DNA from: Micromonospora rhizosphaerae
GTDB taxonomy: Bacteria > Actinomycetota > Actinomycetes > Mycobacteriales > Micromonosporaceae
NCBI RefSeq assembly: GCF_900091465.1
Contig: NZ_FMHV01000002.1
Coordinates: 6,014,001 to 6,078,000, forward strand
Length of the DNA: 64,000 bases
Direction of reading: 5' to 3'
Shown here: positions 7,957-15,533 of the stretch, piece by piece
How positions within the stretch are numbered: position 1 is the stretch's first letter
Layout: every line of letters begins with the position of its first letter
Translations under genes and position numbers: made by a program
Notes under the pieces: model-generated
Seen by the model: only the letters and a program-made list of their open reading frames with translations
Database searches by the model: none
What the model was told of the DNA's origin: nothing

Positions 7957-8724
7957 CTATTCTCCCCGCCCGGCGAGATCACGCAGCCGGCGGGTCTGCG
8001 CCTCCCGCTCGGCGCGCTGCTGCTCGGCGTGGGACCGACCGGCGGCGCCGGCCAGCAGCGCCTTGATCTCCACCACGGCATCCCGGTTGTTGGCCAGCAG
8101 GCCGGCGGTCAGGTCCCGCACCGCGGCGTCCAACTCGGCGTTGGGCACGACGAGGGTGGCCAGCCCGATCCGGTCCGCCTCGGCGGCGTCCATCCGGCGG
8201 CCGGTGGTGCAGATCTCCAGCGCCCGGGAGTAGCCGACCAGCTCGACCAGGCGCTTGGTGCCGGCGAGGTCGGGGACCAGGCCGAGAGTGACCTCGGCCA
8301 TGGAGAGCTTGGCATCCTCGGCGAGGACCCGCAGGTCGCAGGCGAGGGCGAGCTGGAAGCCGGCGCCGATGGCGTGCCCCTGCACGGCGGCCACCGAGAT
8401 CACGTCGGGCCGGTGCAGCCAGGTGAAGCCGGCCTGGAACTCGACGATCCGGTCCGCGCACTCCTGCTCGGGCAAAGTAGACAGCTCGGCGAAGGAGCCC
8501 GGCCCGGAGGCGCCGGCCACCGACAGGTCGAGACCGGCGGAGAACGCCCGCCCCTCGCCGCGCACCACGACGACCCGTACGTCGCCGGGCAGCTCCCGGG
8601 AGAAGTCGCTCATCGCGCGCCACATGGTCGGGGTCTGCGCGTTGAGCACGTCGGGCCGGCACAACGTCACCGTCGCGACCGGCCCGTCGCAGTCGAGTCG
8701 TACCCCGGCCGTCTCGGCGGTCAC
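7957..8724 (-). CDS. Enoyl-CoA hydratase/isomerase family protein
   Basis: A 255-residue crotonase-fold protein. The oxyanion-hole blocks are AFSAGLDLS at about 60-68 and QGHAIGAGFQLALACDLRVL at about 111-130; AEVTLGLVPDLAGTKRL follows. Crotonase Glu residues are not both obvious: the position after GLVPD has Asp, and the stretch is Asp-Leu-Ala-Gly. Substrate and reaction type (hydratase, isomerase or hydrolase) are therefore open. GTG 8724 was picked because homology begins at VTAETAGVRLDCDGPVATVT; the 56 codons open upstream run across the neighbouring HTH gene. The small HTH gene ends 43 bases upstream on the same strand. Confidence 0.87.
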   Translation of the reverse strand: MTAETAGVRLDCDGPVATVTLCRPDVLNAQTPTMWRAMSDFSRELPGDVRVVVVRGEGRAFSAGLDLSVAGASGPGSFAELSTLPEQECADRIVEFQAGFTWLHRPDVISVAAVQGHAIGAGFQLALACDLRVLAEDAKLSMAEVTLGLVPDLAGTKRLVELVGYSRALEICTTGRRMDAAEADRIGLATLVVPNAELDAAVRDLTAGLLANNRDAVVEIKALLAGAAGRSHAEQQRAEREAQTRRLRDLAGRGE

Positions 8725-8767
8725 CGGACCGCCCGGGGCACGGCGCTGATGGACGCTGGTGAGCGGG

Positions 8768-8995
8768 TCACGCCTTCTTGCGGCGCCGGGCACCGCCACG
8801 CTGCCGCAGCTGCACCCCGGACTCGGTGAGCACCCGGTGGATGAACCCGTAGGACCGGCCGGTCGAGGCCGCGAGCGCACGGATGCTCTCACCCGAGGTG
8901 TACCGCTTTACCAGGTCCTTGGCGAGCGTCTGACGCTCGGCTCCGACGATCCGGCGACCCTTCTCAGTGCTGGTGGCTGTGCCAGTGGCTGCCAT
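8768..8995 (-). CDS. Small helix-turn-helix protein
   Basis: A 75-residue basic protein. The Resolvase/HTH_7-like helix-turn-helix spans about residues 28-62, with GESIRALAASTGRSYGFIHRVL as its core, followed by an Arg/Gly/Lys-rich tail ending RRKKA. I recognise this as a small protein widespread in actinobacteria, but know of no function. It has a dinucleotide-scale distance to nothing: 43 bases to the enoyl-CoA hydratase gene downstream and 165 bases to the ABC-F stop upstream, so it probably has its own promoter. The tail suggests nucleic-acid binding. It may be a nucleoid-associated or regulatory protein. Confidence 0.8.
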   Translation of the reverse strand: MAATGTATSTEKGRRIVGAERQTLAKDLVKRYTSGESIRALAASTGRSYGFIHRVLTESGVQLRQRGGARRRKKA

Positions 8996-9160
8996 GCTGA
9001 TTCCTCACGTCCCAGACTGTGCGGTTCGGATACGGTCCCACCTATTAGACCGCCTCCAACGATCATGCGCCAGATATCAACTCTTCGCCAACCGACACGC
9101 TGTGCAATGTCAACTTCCCGATAGCGTGACCTTCCCGACCGCCCGGATCGGCCGCCGCCG

Positions 9161-10765
9161 TCAGGCAAGTTCGACCAGTTCAAGGAGGTCGTCGCTCCAG
9201 GCGTCCTCGTCGCCGTCGGGGAGCAGGATGGCGCGGTCCGGCTTGAGCGCGGTGACGGCGCCCGGGTCGTGGGTGACCAGCACGATCGCGCCCGGGTACC
9301 GGGCGATCGCGTCGAGCACCTGCTCGCGGCTGACCGGGTCGAGGTTGTTGGTCGGCTCGTCCAGCAGCAGCACGTTGGCGCCCGAGCAGACAAGCGTGGC
9401 CAGGGCCAGCCGGGTCTTCTCGCCGCCGGAGAGCACCCCGGCCGGCTTGTCCACGTCCTCCCCGGAGAAGAGGAACGCACCGAGGATCTTGCGCAGGTCG
9501 GTGTCGGTCTGCTCCGGCGCGGCGCTGCGCATGTGCTCCAGGATCGTCCGGTCCACGTCCAGCGTCTCGTGCTCCTGGGCGTAGTAGCCCAGCCGCAGCC
9601 CGTGGCCCGGGCGCACCGCGCCGGTGTCCGGCTCCAGCAGGCCGCCGAGAATCCGCAGCAGGGTCGTCTTGCCGGCGCCGTTGAGCCCCAGGATGGCCAC
9701 CCGGGAGCCGCGGTCCACCGCGACGTCGACGTCGGTGAAGATCTCCAGCGACCCGTACGACTTGGAGAGGCCGGTCGCGGTGAGCGGGGTCCTGCCGCAC
9801 GGGGCAGGGGTGGGGAAGCGCACCTTGGCCACCTTGTCGGCGACGCGTACCTCGTCCAGGCCGGCCAACAGCTTCTCGGCGCGGCGGGCCATGTTCTGCG
9901 CGGCGACGGTCTTGGTGGCCTTGGCGCGCATCTTGTCCGCCTGGGCCATCAGCGCGCCGGCCTTCTTCTCGGCGTTGGCCCGCTCCCGGCGCCGGCGCCG
10001 CTCGTCGGTCTCCCGCGCCTCCAGGTACGCCTTCCAGCCCAGGTTGTAGACGTCCACCACGGAACGGGTGGCGTCGAGGAACCAGACCTTGTTGACCACC
10101 GACTCCAGCAGCGAGGCGTCGTGGGAGATCACGATCAGGCCGCCCTTGTGGTTGGCGAGGAAGCCGCGCAGCCAGGTGATCGAGTCGGCGTCCAGGTGGT
10201 TGGTGGGCTCGTCGAGGAGCAGGATGCCGCCGCCGTTCTCGCCGGCGTCGCGGAACAGGATCCGGGCCAGCTCGATCCGGCGGCGCTGGCCACCGGAGAG
10301 GGTGCCGATGGTCTGCGCCAGGGCGCGGTCCGGCAGACCCAGGTTGGCGCAGATCCGCGCGGCCTCGGCCTCGGCCGCGTACCCGCCGAGGGCGGCGAAC
10401 TGGTCCTCCAGCGCGCCGTAGCGGCGGACCAGCTTCTCGTCGGCGTCCTCGGCGAGCCGGGCCTCCATCTCCTTCATCTGCGCCATGAGCAGGTCCAGGC
10501 CCCGGGCGGAGAGCACCCGATCCCGCCCGGTGACCTCCAGGTCACCGGTGCGCGGGTCCTGCGGCAGGTAGCCGATGGCGCTGCGCCGGTCGATCTGCCC
10601 GGCGTACGGCTGCCCCTCCCCCGCCAGCACCTTCAGGGTGGTGGTCTTGCCGGCGCCGTTGCGCCCGACCAGGCCGATCCGGTCGCCCGGCTGCACCCGC
10701 AGGGTGGTGTCGGACAGCAGGATCCGGGAACCGGCGCGCAGTTCCAGGCCGGTGGCAGTGATCAT
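9161..10765 (-). CDS. ABC-F family ATPase
   Basis: A 534-residue protein of two ABC domains with no membrane segments. Domain 1 has Walker A GRNGAGKTT, signature LSGGQRRR and Walker B ILLLDEPTNHLD. Domain 2 has GLNGAGKTT, LSGGEKTR and LLLDEPTNNLD. Between them lies a charged linker (about 245-310) rich in Arg/Lys/Glu, the P-site tRNA interaction region of ABC-F proteins. These act on ribosomes as translation factors or antibiotic-protection factors. No resistance neighbour is present, so a housekeeping (EttA/Uup-like) role is as likely as protection. The short carboxyl end lacks the long extension of some resistance types. Confidence 0.92.
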   Translation of the reverse strand: MITATGLELRAGSRILLSDTTLRVQPGDRIGLVGRNGAGKTTTLKVLAGEGQPYAGQIDRRSAIGYLPQDPRTGDLEVTGRDRVLSARGLDLLMAQMKEMEARLAEDADEKLVRRYGALEDQFAALGGYAAEAEAARICANLGLPDRALAQTIGTLSGGQRRRIELARILFRDAGENGGGILLLDEPTNHLDADSITWLRGFLANHKGGLIVISHDASLLESVVNKVWFLDATRSVVDVYNLGWKAYLEARETDERRRRRERANAEKKAGALMAQADKMRAKATKTVAAQNMARRAEKLLAGLDEVRVADKVAKVRFPTPAPCGRTPLTATGLSKSYGSLEIFTDVDVAVDRGSRVAILGLNGAGKTTLLRILGGLLEPDTGAVRPGHGLRLGYYAQEHETLDVDRTILEHMRSAAPEQTDTDLRKILGAFLFSGEDVDKPAGVLSGGEKTRLALATLVCSGANVLLLDEPTNNLDPVSREQVLDAIARYPGAIVLVTHDPGAVTALKPDRAILLPDGDEDAWSDDLLELVELA

Positions 10766-11011
10766 CTCGCGGTACTCGCTCTCGGGATTTCAGAAGGGCT
10801 GACTCAGGGCACGCGAAAGCGCCGGCGGGCCCGATGGACCGTCGGCGCGGGGCGGTTCAGCCTTCGCAGAGCAGCACGCGGCAAGTGTACCGGGCGGCCT
10901 GTCGCGCTCCGTCCGGATTACCGAGCAAGATCATCGGGTACCGAAACGGCGTCCGGACCCGGTCCGGTACCGCAACCACCAAAACTGGATCTAACGGTGA
11001 TCGGGGTCATT

Positions 11012-11926
11012 ATGGAGCTGAACGAGAACGCGCGGATCGACACCAGCCAGGTGGATGATCGGCGGGGGTCCGGCGGAGGCGGCGGGATGGGGATACCGAT
11101 CCCGATCGGCGGCGGCCGGGGGGGCATCGTCGGCATCATCATCGCCGTGCTCGTCGCCCTCATCGGCGGCGGTTTCGGCCTCAACGCGGCGACCAACGGG
11201 GGCTCGGACGACCAGGGCGACAACACCTCGCTGGAGCAGAAGTGCTCGGCCGAGGACCGGCTCCAGCAGCTCGACTGCCGCAACACGCTCTACGTCAACT
11301 CGATCCAGGCGTACTGGCGCAAGGCCATGCCGGAGGCCTTCGGCGATCAGTACCAGGCCGCCAAGACCGTCTTCTTCAGCCAGGGCGTCAACACCGGCTG
11401 CGGGCAGGCGGACTCCGGCGTCGGGCCGTTCTACTGCCCGGCCGACGACCGGGTCTACATCGACCTGACCTTCTACCGGTTGCTCGCCGACCAACTCGGC
11501 GCCGAGGGCGAGTTCGCCCAGCCGTACGTGCTGGCCCACGAGTACGGCCACCACGTGCAGGACCTGCTCGGCACCGAGGCGCAGATGCGGCGCCAGCAGC
11601 AGCGCGACCCGAACAACGCCAACGCGCTCTCGGTGAAGCTGGAGCTGCAGGCCGACTGCTACGCCGGCGCGTGGGCCAAGAACGCCACCGGCACCGCCGA
11701 CGAGCAGGGCCAGAAGGTCTTCAAGAGCATCACCGAGCAGGACATCCAGCAGGCGATCGACACCGCCGAGAAGATCGGCGACGACGCGATCCAGAAGCGC
11801 TCAGGCCGGCCGGTGAACCCGGACGAGTTCACCCACGGCACCTCCGAGCAGCGCAAGCAGTGGTTCACCAAGGGGTACTCGACCGGGGACCCGAAGTCCT
11901 GCGACACCTTCGGCAACAGCCGGTAG
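11012..11926 (+). CDS. Neutral zinc metallopeptidase, membrane-anchored (YpfJ-like)
   Basis: A 304-residue protein of the KPN_02809/YpfJ zinc-peptidase family. Residues 1-36 form a Gly-rich cytoplasmic stretch, 38-58 one membrane helix, and the rest is external. The zinc motif is HEYGHH (His176, Glu177, His180), with the downstream acidic ligand likely in KLELQADCYAG. Conserved cysteines (Cys78, Cys89, Cys130, Cys142, and others) suggest disulfides outside the cell. The ATG start was chosen over the GTG five codons earlier because MELNENARID matches family starts. It is divergent from the ABC-F gene. The physiological substrate is unknown. Confidence 0.9.
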   Translation: MELNENARIDTSQVDDRRGSGGGGGMGIPIPIGGGRGGIVGIIIAVLVALIGGGFGLNAATNGGSDDQGDNTSLEQKCSAEDRLQQLDCRNTLYVNSIQAYWRKAMPEAFGDQYQAAKTVFFSQGVNTGCGQADSGVGPFYCPADDRVYIDLTFYRLLADQLGAEGEFAQPYVLAHEYGHHVQDLLGTEAQMRRQQQRDPNNANALSVKLELQADCYAGAWAKNATGTADEQGQKVFKSITEQDIQQAIDTAEKIGDDAIQKRSGRPVNPDEFTHGTSEQRKQWFTKGYSTGDPKSCDTFGNSR

Positions 11927-11962
11927 AACCGGCGCCCGGCCGCACCGGCCACGCGACGACGA

Positions 11963-12002
11963 GGACCCCGGCGACCGGGTGGGCGAGCCGCCGCCGGGGT
12001 CC
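11963..12002 (+). terminator. Terminator hairpin after zinc peptidase gene
   Basis: Perfect 11-base arms, GGACCCCGGCG at 11963-11973 and its complement at 11992-12002, lie 37 bases after the metallopeptidase stop with an 18-base loop. There is no U-run, as is usual for actinobacterial terminators. It also sits downstream of the convergent SnoaL-like gene and could serve both. Confidence 0.6.
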
Positions 12003-12128
12003 CGTGCCGTGGAGATGAGGACGCGGCCAGCTGTTCCGCCGTCTTCCACGACACCGCCGCACTCTCCGGCTCGAAGGTGGCGGGGCGTTCGCCAGGTCGC
12101 CGAGGTTTCGGTCATCGAGGGCTTCGGT

Positions 12129-12494
12129 TTATTCGAGCCGCGATACCTGGTAGTGGCTGATGAACCAGGCGTCGCCGATCCGTCGCACGATCACGCTGAG
12201 GTAACCGGTCAGGACCGGCCGGTCGGTGAAGGCGAAGTCGACACTCAGGTAACCGAGGACAAGGTCGTCGGCGAGGCGCCGGGTCTCCCGAATGTCGTAC
12301 GCGGCAGTCATGCCGATCGGCTGGGAGGCGTAATACTCGGCAACGCCTTCGCGGCCGACACTGTACGGGTGCAGGCCTTGGAAGATCGCGTCGTCGGTGA
12401 AGTACGACGCGACCCGATCGGGGTCGTGGGCGTTGACGGCGGACCTCCACTGGTCGAGGACGGTACGCAGGATCTGGGCCTCGATGCTGGTCAT
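12129..12494 (-). CDS. SnoaL-like / SgcJ-EcaC family protein
   Basis: A 121-residue protein of the NTF2-like fold (SgcJ/EcaC, DUF4440 type). Family signs are the opening LRTVLDQWRSAVNAHDPDRVASYFTDDAIF, the PYSVGREGVAEYY block in the middle, and closing strands such as LTGYLSVIVRRIGDAWFISHYQVS. Such proteins are cone-shaped pockets that act as isomerases, cyclases or binding proteins, and often dimerise. No biosynthetic genes lie nearby, so the role is unknown. The ATG at 12494 was chosen because the conserved fold begins there; the 62 codons upstream in frame look non-coding. Confidence 0.83.
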   Translation of the reverse strand: MTSIEAQILRTVLDQWRSAVNAHDPDRVASYFTDDAIFQGLHPYSVGREGVAEYYASQPIGMTAAYDIRETRRLADDLVLGYLSVDFAFTDRPVLTGYLSVIVRRIGDAWFISHYQVSRLE

Positions 12495-12865
12495 GGTGGT
12501 CTTCCCATGCTGTTGGACGGATGAGCGCTGACGCTCGACGTCGGCACGCTCGGTCTCGAGACCGACATGGCGTGGATCCCGTCGGGCGACCCGTTCCGGG
12601 GTTACCGGGCGAGGCTGACCGGGTCGTTCGGGTGCGGCGACAAACGGAGTAATGCAGTCCCTTCGCCGGGCACCCACCACTGCCTATTTTGCAGGGGAAA
12701 ACGCCCCTTTGGGTGCGACTGCCGCCTTTCGGTACGCCGCCTGCTCGCCGACTCGGGAAGCTCAGTGCCGACCGGCAGTCACGGCGGGTCCACCCCGGCT
12801 CGGGTGGCGACACGGGTTCCTCGGCCGGATCCGGCCGCCGCGGGCGCCAACGCCAACCGCTCGGG
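12495..12865. other. Intergenic stretch with a nested hairpin
   Basis: These 371 bases lie between the SnoaL-like start and the VLRF1 stop, both minus-strand. I see no credible gene. It holds one structured element at 12670-12716: outer arms GCACCCA (12670-12676) and TGGGTGC (12710-12716), and an inner hairpin AGGGG (12693-12697) with CCCCT (12704-12708). The element is more AT-rich than its surroundings. It could end the VLRF1 transcript or lie in the 5' leader of the SnoaL-like gene; I match it to no known riboswitch. Confidence 0.45.
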
Positions 12866-13522
12866 TCAGCCGGCGCGGTCGGGGTCGCGGACCAGGATGC
12901 GCACGGCTCGGGCGGCGGCGATGGCACCCACCAGCACCGCTTGCCGGGGCTCGGGCACGTCGAGCAACCGCTCGGCGCGCAGCGCGGCGAGCGGGGCGAG
13001 CCGCCGGTCGGCCAGCACGGTGTCCACGGACCGCCGGTCGCCCCCGCAGACCAGGGCGCTCAGCGTCGCCGCCTCCGGCAACAGCAGCCGTACGGCCAGC
13101 TCCACCGCGTCGCCCAGGGCCGCCTTCGCCTGGTTGTCCCGCCGCCGGGCGAAGCGCTGCTGGGACCACCCGCCCGCGGCGGTGCGCCCCTGCACGTACC
13201 GGGTGTCCACCTTGGAGACCACCAGGTCGGTGCCCGCCGCGACACCGACCGCCACCGCGCCCTTTCGGGCGAGCAGCAAGCCGAGCCGGCGTGGTGCGGC
13301 GGCGGCGACCACGAATCCGGGCACGTCGGTGGCGGCCGCCGCCCCAGGCGGGGTGTGCAGCTCGGCGGTCGCGCCGTCCGGGGCGGAGAGCAGCAGGCCG
13401 TACTCCTGGACGGTCGTGGTGGGCGGGCCGTGCCGGTCGGCGAAGCCCTCGACCCAGCGGGCGACGCGGGCCGGGTCGACCTCGACCCACCGGCCGCCCC
13501 CGGCTGCGGGTCGGCTGGTCAC
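12866..13522 (-). CDS. VLRF1-type peptidyl-tRNA hydrolase (release-factor-like)
   Basis: A 218-residue protein resembling the actinobacterial VLRF1 group (Vms1-like release factor 1; acVLRF1). The release loop is GGWSQQRFARRRDNQ, with Gly-Trp-Ser-Gln121-Gln122 at the place of the catalytic GxxQ. The protein has the preceding strands DLVVSKVDTRYVQGR and the closing LVGAIAAARAVRILVRDPDR. Eukaryotic Vms1 and bacterial relatives free nascent chains from peptidyl-tRNA on stalled large ribosomal subunits. A role in ribosome rescue is inferred from this motif. The alternative start six codons upstream (ATG 13540) is possible. The LysE-like gene ends 57 bases upstream on the same strand. Confidence 0.82.
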   Translation of the reverse strand: MTSRPAAGGGRWVEVDPARVARWVEGFADRHGPPTTTVQEYGLLLSAPDGATAELHTPPGAAAATDVPGFVVAAAAPRRLGLLLARKGAVAVGVAAGTDLVVSKVDTRYVQGRTAAGGWSQQRFARRRDNQAKAALGDAVELAVRLLLPEAATLSALVCGGDRRSVDTVLADRRLAPLAALRAERLLDVPEPRQAVLVGAIAAARAVRILVRDPDRAG

Positions 13523-13579
13523 CGCCCGACCGTACGGCACGGCGGCGGCTGTCGGGTCCGTCGGGGCGCTGTCCGGCGG

Positions 13580-14209
13580 TCAGCCGGGCGGCAGCATGTC
13601 GACCGCCAGCGCGGCGATCAGAGCGCTGGAGGCCAGGGCGGTGGCCGTCCGGCCGCGAGGCCCGGCGAGCGCACGCCCGACCAGGGTCCCACCACCGGCC
13701 ACGAGCAGCTGCCAACTCGCCGACGCCAGGAAGGCGCCCGCCACGAAGAGCGCCGCTGTCACGGCGCTGAGGTCACCGGCGTCCCGACGACCGAGCACGA
13801 GCGCGGCGAAGTAGACGATGGTCATCGGGTTCAGCAGGGTGAGCGCCAGCAGCGCGGCGAACGCACGCCCGGGCGTGCTCAGCCCCGTGGTTCCACCGGA
13901 CCGGCCGGGCTCCGCCGGCCTGGGCCGCAGCGCCCGCCAGGCGCCGTGTCCGGCCAGCACTAGGAGCACTCCGGCCGCGATCCAGCGCAGCGGGTCGGCG
14001 ACCGGCCCGACCAGACCGGCCAGCGCGGCACCGCCGAGCGCGGCCACGGCGGCGTAGAGCCCGTCCGCGGTGGCCACCGCGAGCGCCGCGGCGGCGCCGA
14101 CCCGGAAGGAGGTACGGGCACTGAGCCCGAGGATCAGCACGGCGATCGCGCCGACGGGAATGGCGACGCCGTAGCCGGCGAGCAGGCCGGCCACGAACGC
14201 GGCGGTCAT
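13580..14209 (-). CDS. LysE family amino-acid exporter
   Basis: A 209-residue membrane protein with about six helices. The first contains GYGVAIPVGAIAVLILGLSARTSFRVG, the conserved N-terminal pattern of LysE/RhtB exporters. The middle has FAALLALTLLNPMTIVYFAALVLG, whose Asn-Pro is a family landmark in the fourth helix. A charged loop at about 95-112 separates the helix triads. These carriers export amino acids such as lysine, arginine or threonine by proton exchange; the substrate here is unknown. No LysG-like regulator is adjacent. The gene probably precedes the VLRF1 gene in one transcript. Confidence 0.88.
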   Translation of the reverse strand: MTAAFVAGLLAGYGVAIPVGAIAVLILGLSARTSFRVGAAAALAVATADGLYAAVAALGGAALAGLVGPVADPLRWIAAGVLLVLAGHGAWRALRPRPAEPGRSGGTTGLSTPGRAFAALLALTLLNPMTIVYFAALVLGRRDAGDLSAVTAALFVAGAFLASASWQLLVAGGGTLVGRALAGPRGRTATALASSALIAALAVDMLPPG

Positions 14210-14383
14210 GCCGGCGGGCCGGAGACCGTCGCGGATCGCCGCACCGCCTGCTGTCGCCGGCCAGGCCTGGCCGCCGCGACAGGGACGTGCATACGGGTCC
14301 GTGCGATCACGACGACGATTGTCCCGGCCCGGACGGGCCGGCGCGACGGGATTTCCAGTCGCACATCGACGTACACGTGCGGC

Positions 14384-14409
14384 GGGGCCGCGGCGTAGGC
14401 CGCGGCCCC
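14384..14409 (-). terminator. Hairpin after decayed gene fragment
   Basis: A perfect 11-base stem, GGGGCCGCGGC with its complement, around a four-base loop (14395-14398). It begins 19 bases after the stop codon of the broken reading frame at 14428, on the minus strand. That position suggests it was the terminator of the once-intact gene. Confidence 0.6.
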
Positions 14410-14427
14410 ACCTTGCTGCGCGGTGCG

Positions 14428-14638
14428 TCAGTCGGCGCAGTGCACGTCGACGAAGTAGGTGGCGCTGACGACGACCTGGTGCCGCCCTGCTCGGCCGCCT
14501 CGACGTGGGCCTCGTGGAACGCCAGCACGGCCGGGTTGTACTCCGAGTACTTCACGTTGGACGCGCCGTTCGTGTCGAGCCACGTCGCCGCGAGCCCGTC
14601 GACCGGCTCGGCCACGCCCGGCTTCCAGAAGCGAAAGC
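14428..14638 (-). pseudogene. 3' remnant of a gene, with one frameshift
   Basis: The minus strand carries a protein-like stretch beginning RFRFWKPGVAEPVDGLAATW and running through NVKYSEYNPAVLAFHEAH to EAAEQGGT. At about 14475-14480 the sense continues in another frame as QVVVSATYFVDVHCAD and a TGA at 14428. One extra base would join both halves. The upstream edge meets the terminator of sufT, so the 5' part of the gene is missing. The composition (Tyr, Asn, His, Phe) differs from typical antisense noise in this genome. I do not recognise the family. A functional small protein cannot be excluded, but the frame break argues for decay. Confidence 0.5.
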
Positions 14639-14666
14639 GGCCGGCCCGGCTTTCGCCGGGCCGGCC
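14639..14666 (-). terminator. Terminator of the suf operon
   Basis: A perfect 12-base GC stem, GGCCGGCCCGGC at 14639-14650 and its complement at 14655-14666, around a TTTC loop. It begins 20 bases after the sufT stop on the minus strand, so it most likely ends the SUF transcript. Confidence 0.75.
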
Positions 14667-14685
14667 GTAGTCGGAATTCGACAGC

Positions 14686-15060
14686 TCAGACGTTGAAGCC
14701 GAGGGAGCGGAGCTGCTCCCGGCCCTCGTCGGTGATCTTGTCCGGGCCCCACGGCGGCAGCCAGACCCAGTTGATCCGGATGTCGTTGACCAGTCCGCCG
14801 CCCGGCCCGGTGGTCAGCGCCTGCCGGGCCTGGTCCTCGATCACGTCGGTGAGCGGGCAGGCCGCCGAGGTCAGCGTCATGTCCAGCGTGGCCACGTTGT
14901 CCTCGTCCACGTGCACGCCGTACACCAGGCCGAGGTCGACCACGTTGATGCCCAGCTCCGGGTCGACGACGTCCTTCATCGCCTCCTCGATGTCGGCGAC
15001 GCTGGCCTTGCCGCCGTCGGCCGCCGGCGTCGCCGCGGTGGCGGTTTCCTCGCTACTCAT
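14686..15060 (-). CDS. sufT: SufT-like metal-sulfur cluster assembly factor
   Basis: A 124-residue DUF59/MIP18 family protein that helps mature or deliver iron-sulfur clusters. The core VVDPELGINVVDLGLVYGV appears at about residues 35-53. LTSAACPLTD carries the conserved cysteine, and INWVWLPPWGPDKITDEGREQLRSLG ends the fold. About 22 Ala/Thr-rich residues precede the domain. The ATG overlaps the sufU stop (ATGA) and has a strong GGAGGTGA ribosome site. It is the last gene of the suf operon and is followed by a strong terminator hairpin. Confidence 0.92.
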   Translation of the reverse strand: MSSEETATAATPAADGGKASVADIEEAMKDVVDPELGINVVDLGLVYGVHVDEDNVATLDMTLTSAACPLTDVIEDQARQALTTGPGGGLVNDIRINWVWLPPWGPDKITDEGREQLRSLGFNV

Positions 15061-15533
15061 GCCTTCACCTCCGTTGAACTCATGCCCACGCCGGCGCGTG
15101 CCGCGGCGTCCTTGAACGCCATCCACGGCAGCAGCGCGCACTTGACCCGGGCCGGGTAGCGCGCGACACCCGCGAACGCCACCCCGTCACCGAGCACGTC
15201 CTCGTCCGGCGCGACCTGGCCACGGCCGGACATCAACTCGACGAACGCCTCGTGCACGGCGAACGCCTCGCCCGCGCCCCGACCGCGCAACAGCTCGTGC
15301 AGCACGCTCGCCGAGGCCTGACTGATCGAGCAGCCCATGCCGTCGTACGAGATGTCGTGGAGCACGTCGCCGTCGGTGGCCACCCGGACGGTGACCTCGT
15401 CGCCGCAGGTCGGGTTGACGTGGTGCGCCTCGGCGACCCGGTCGGCCGGGTCGTCGGCGTCGCGCAGGCCACGCCCGTGCGGGTGCTTGTAGTGATCCAG
15501 GATGATCTCCTGGTAGAGCTGGTCGAGCTGCAT
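15057..15533 (-). CDS. sufU: SufU zinc sulfurtransferase
   Basis: A 158-residue SUF-type U protein. It accepts sulfur from SufS and passes it to the SufBCD scaffold. The zinc ligands are visible: the cysteine in NPTCGDEV (with the adjacent Asp), the cysteine in GMGCSISQAS, and the one in RVKCALLPW. The SufU-specific insert GRGQVAPDEDVLGDG lies between the second and third ligands, which separates it from IscU. The ATG shares one base with the sufS stop (TGATG), and the stop overlaps the sufT start, so all three are translationally coupled. Confidence 0.94.
   Translation of the reverse strand: MQLDQLYQEIILDHYKHPHGRGLRDADDPADRVAEAHHVNPTCGDEVTVRVATDGDVLHDISYDGMGCSISQASASVLHELLRGRGAGEAFAVHEAFVELMSGRGQVAPDEDVLGDGVAFAGVARYPARVKCALLPWMAFKDAAARAGVGMSSTEVKA

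Noticed and set aside
6035..8233. A 732-codon plus-strand frame across the ABC exporter
   Set aside because: The sequence is antisense to a clear ABC exporter and contains no motif.
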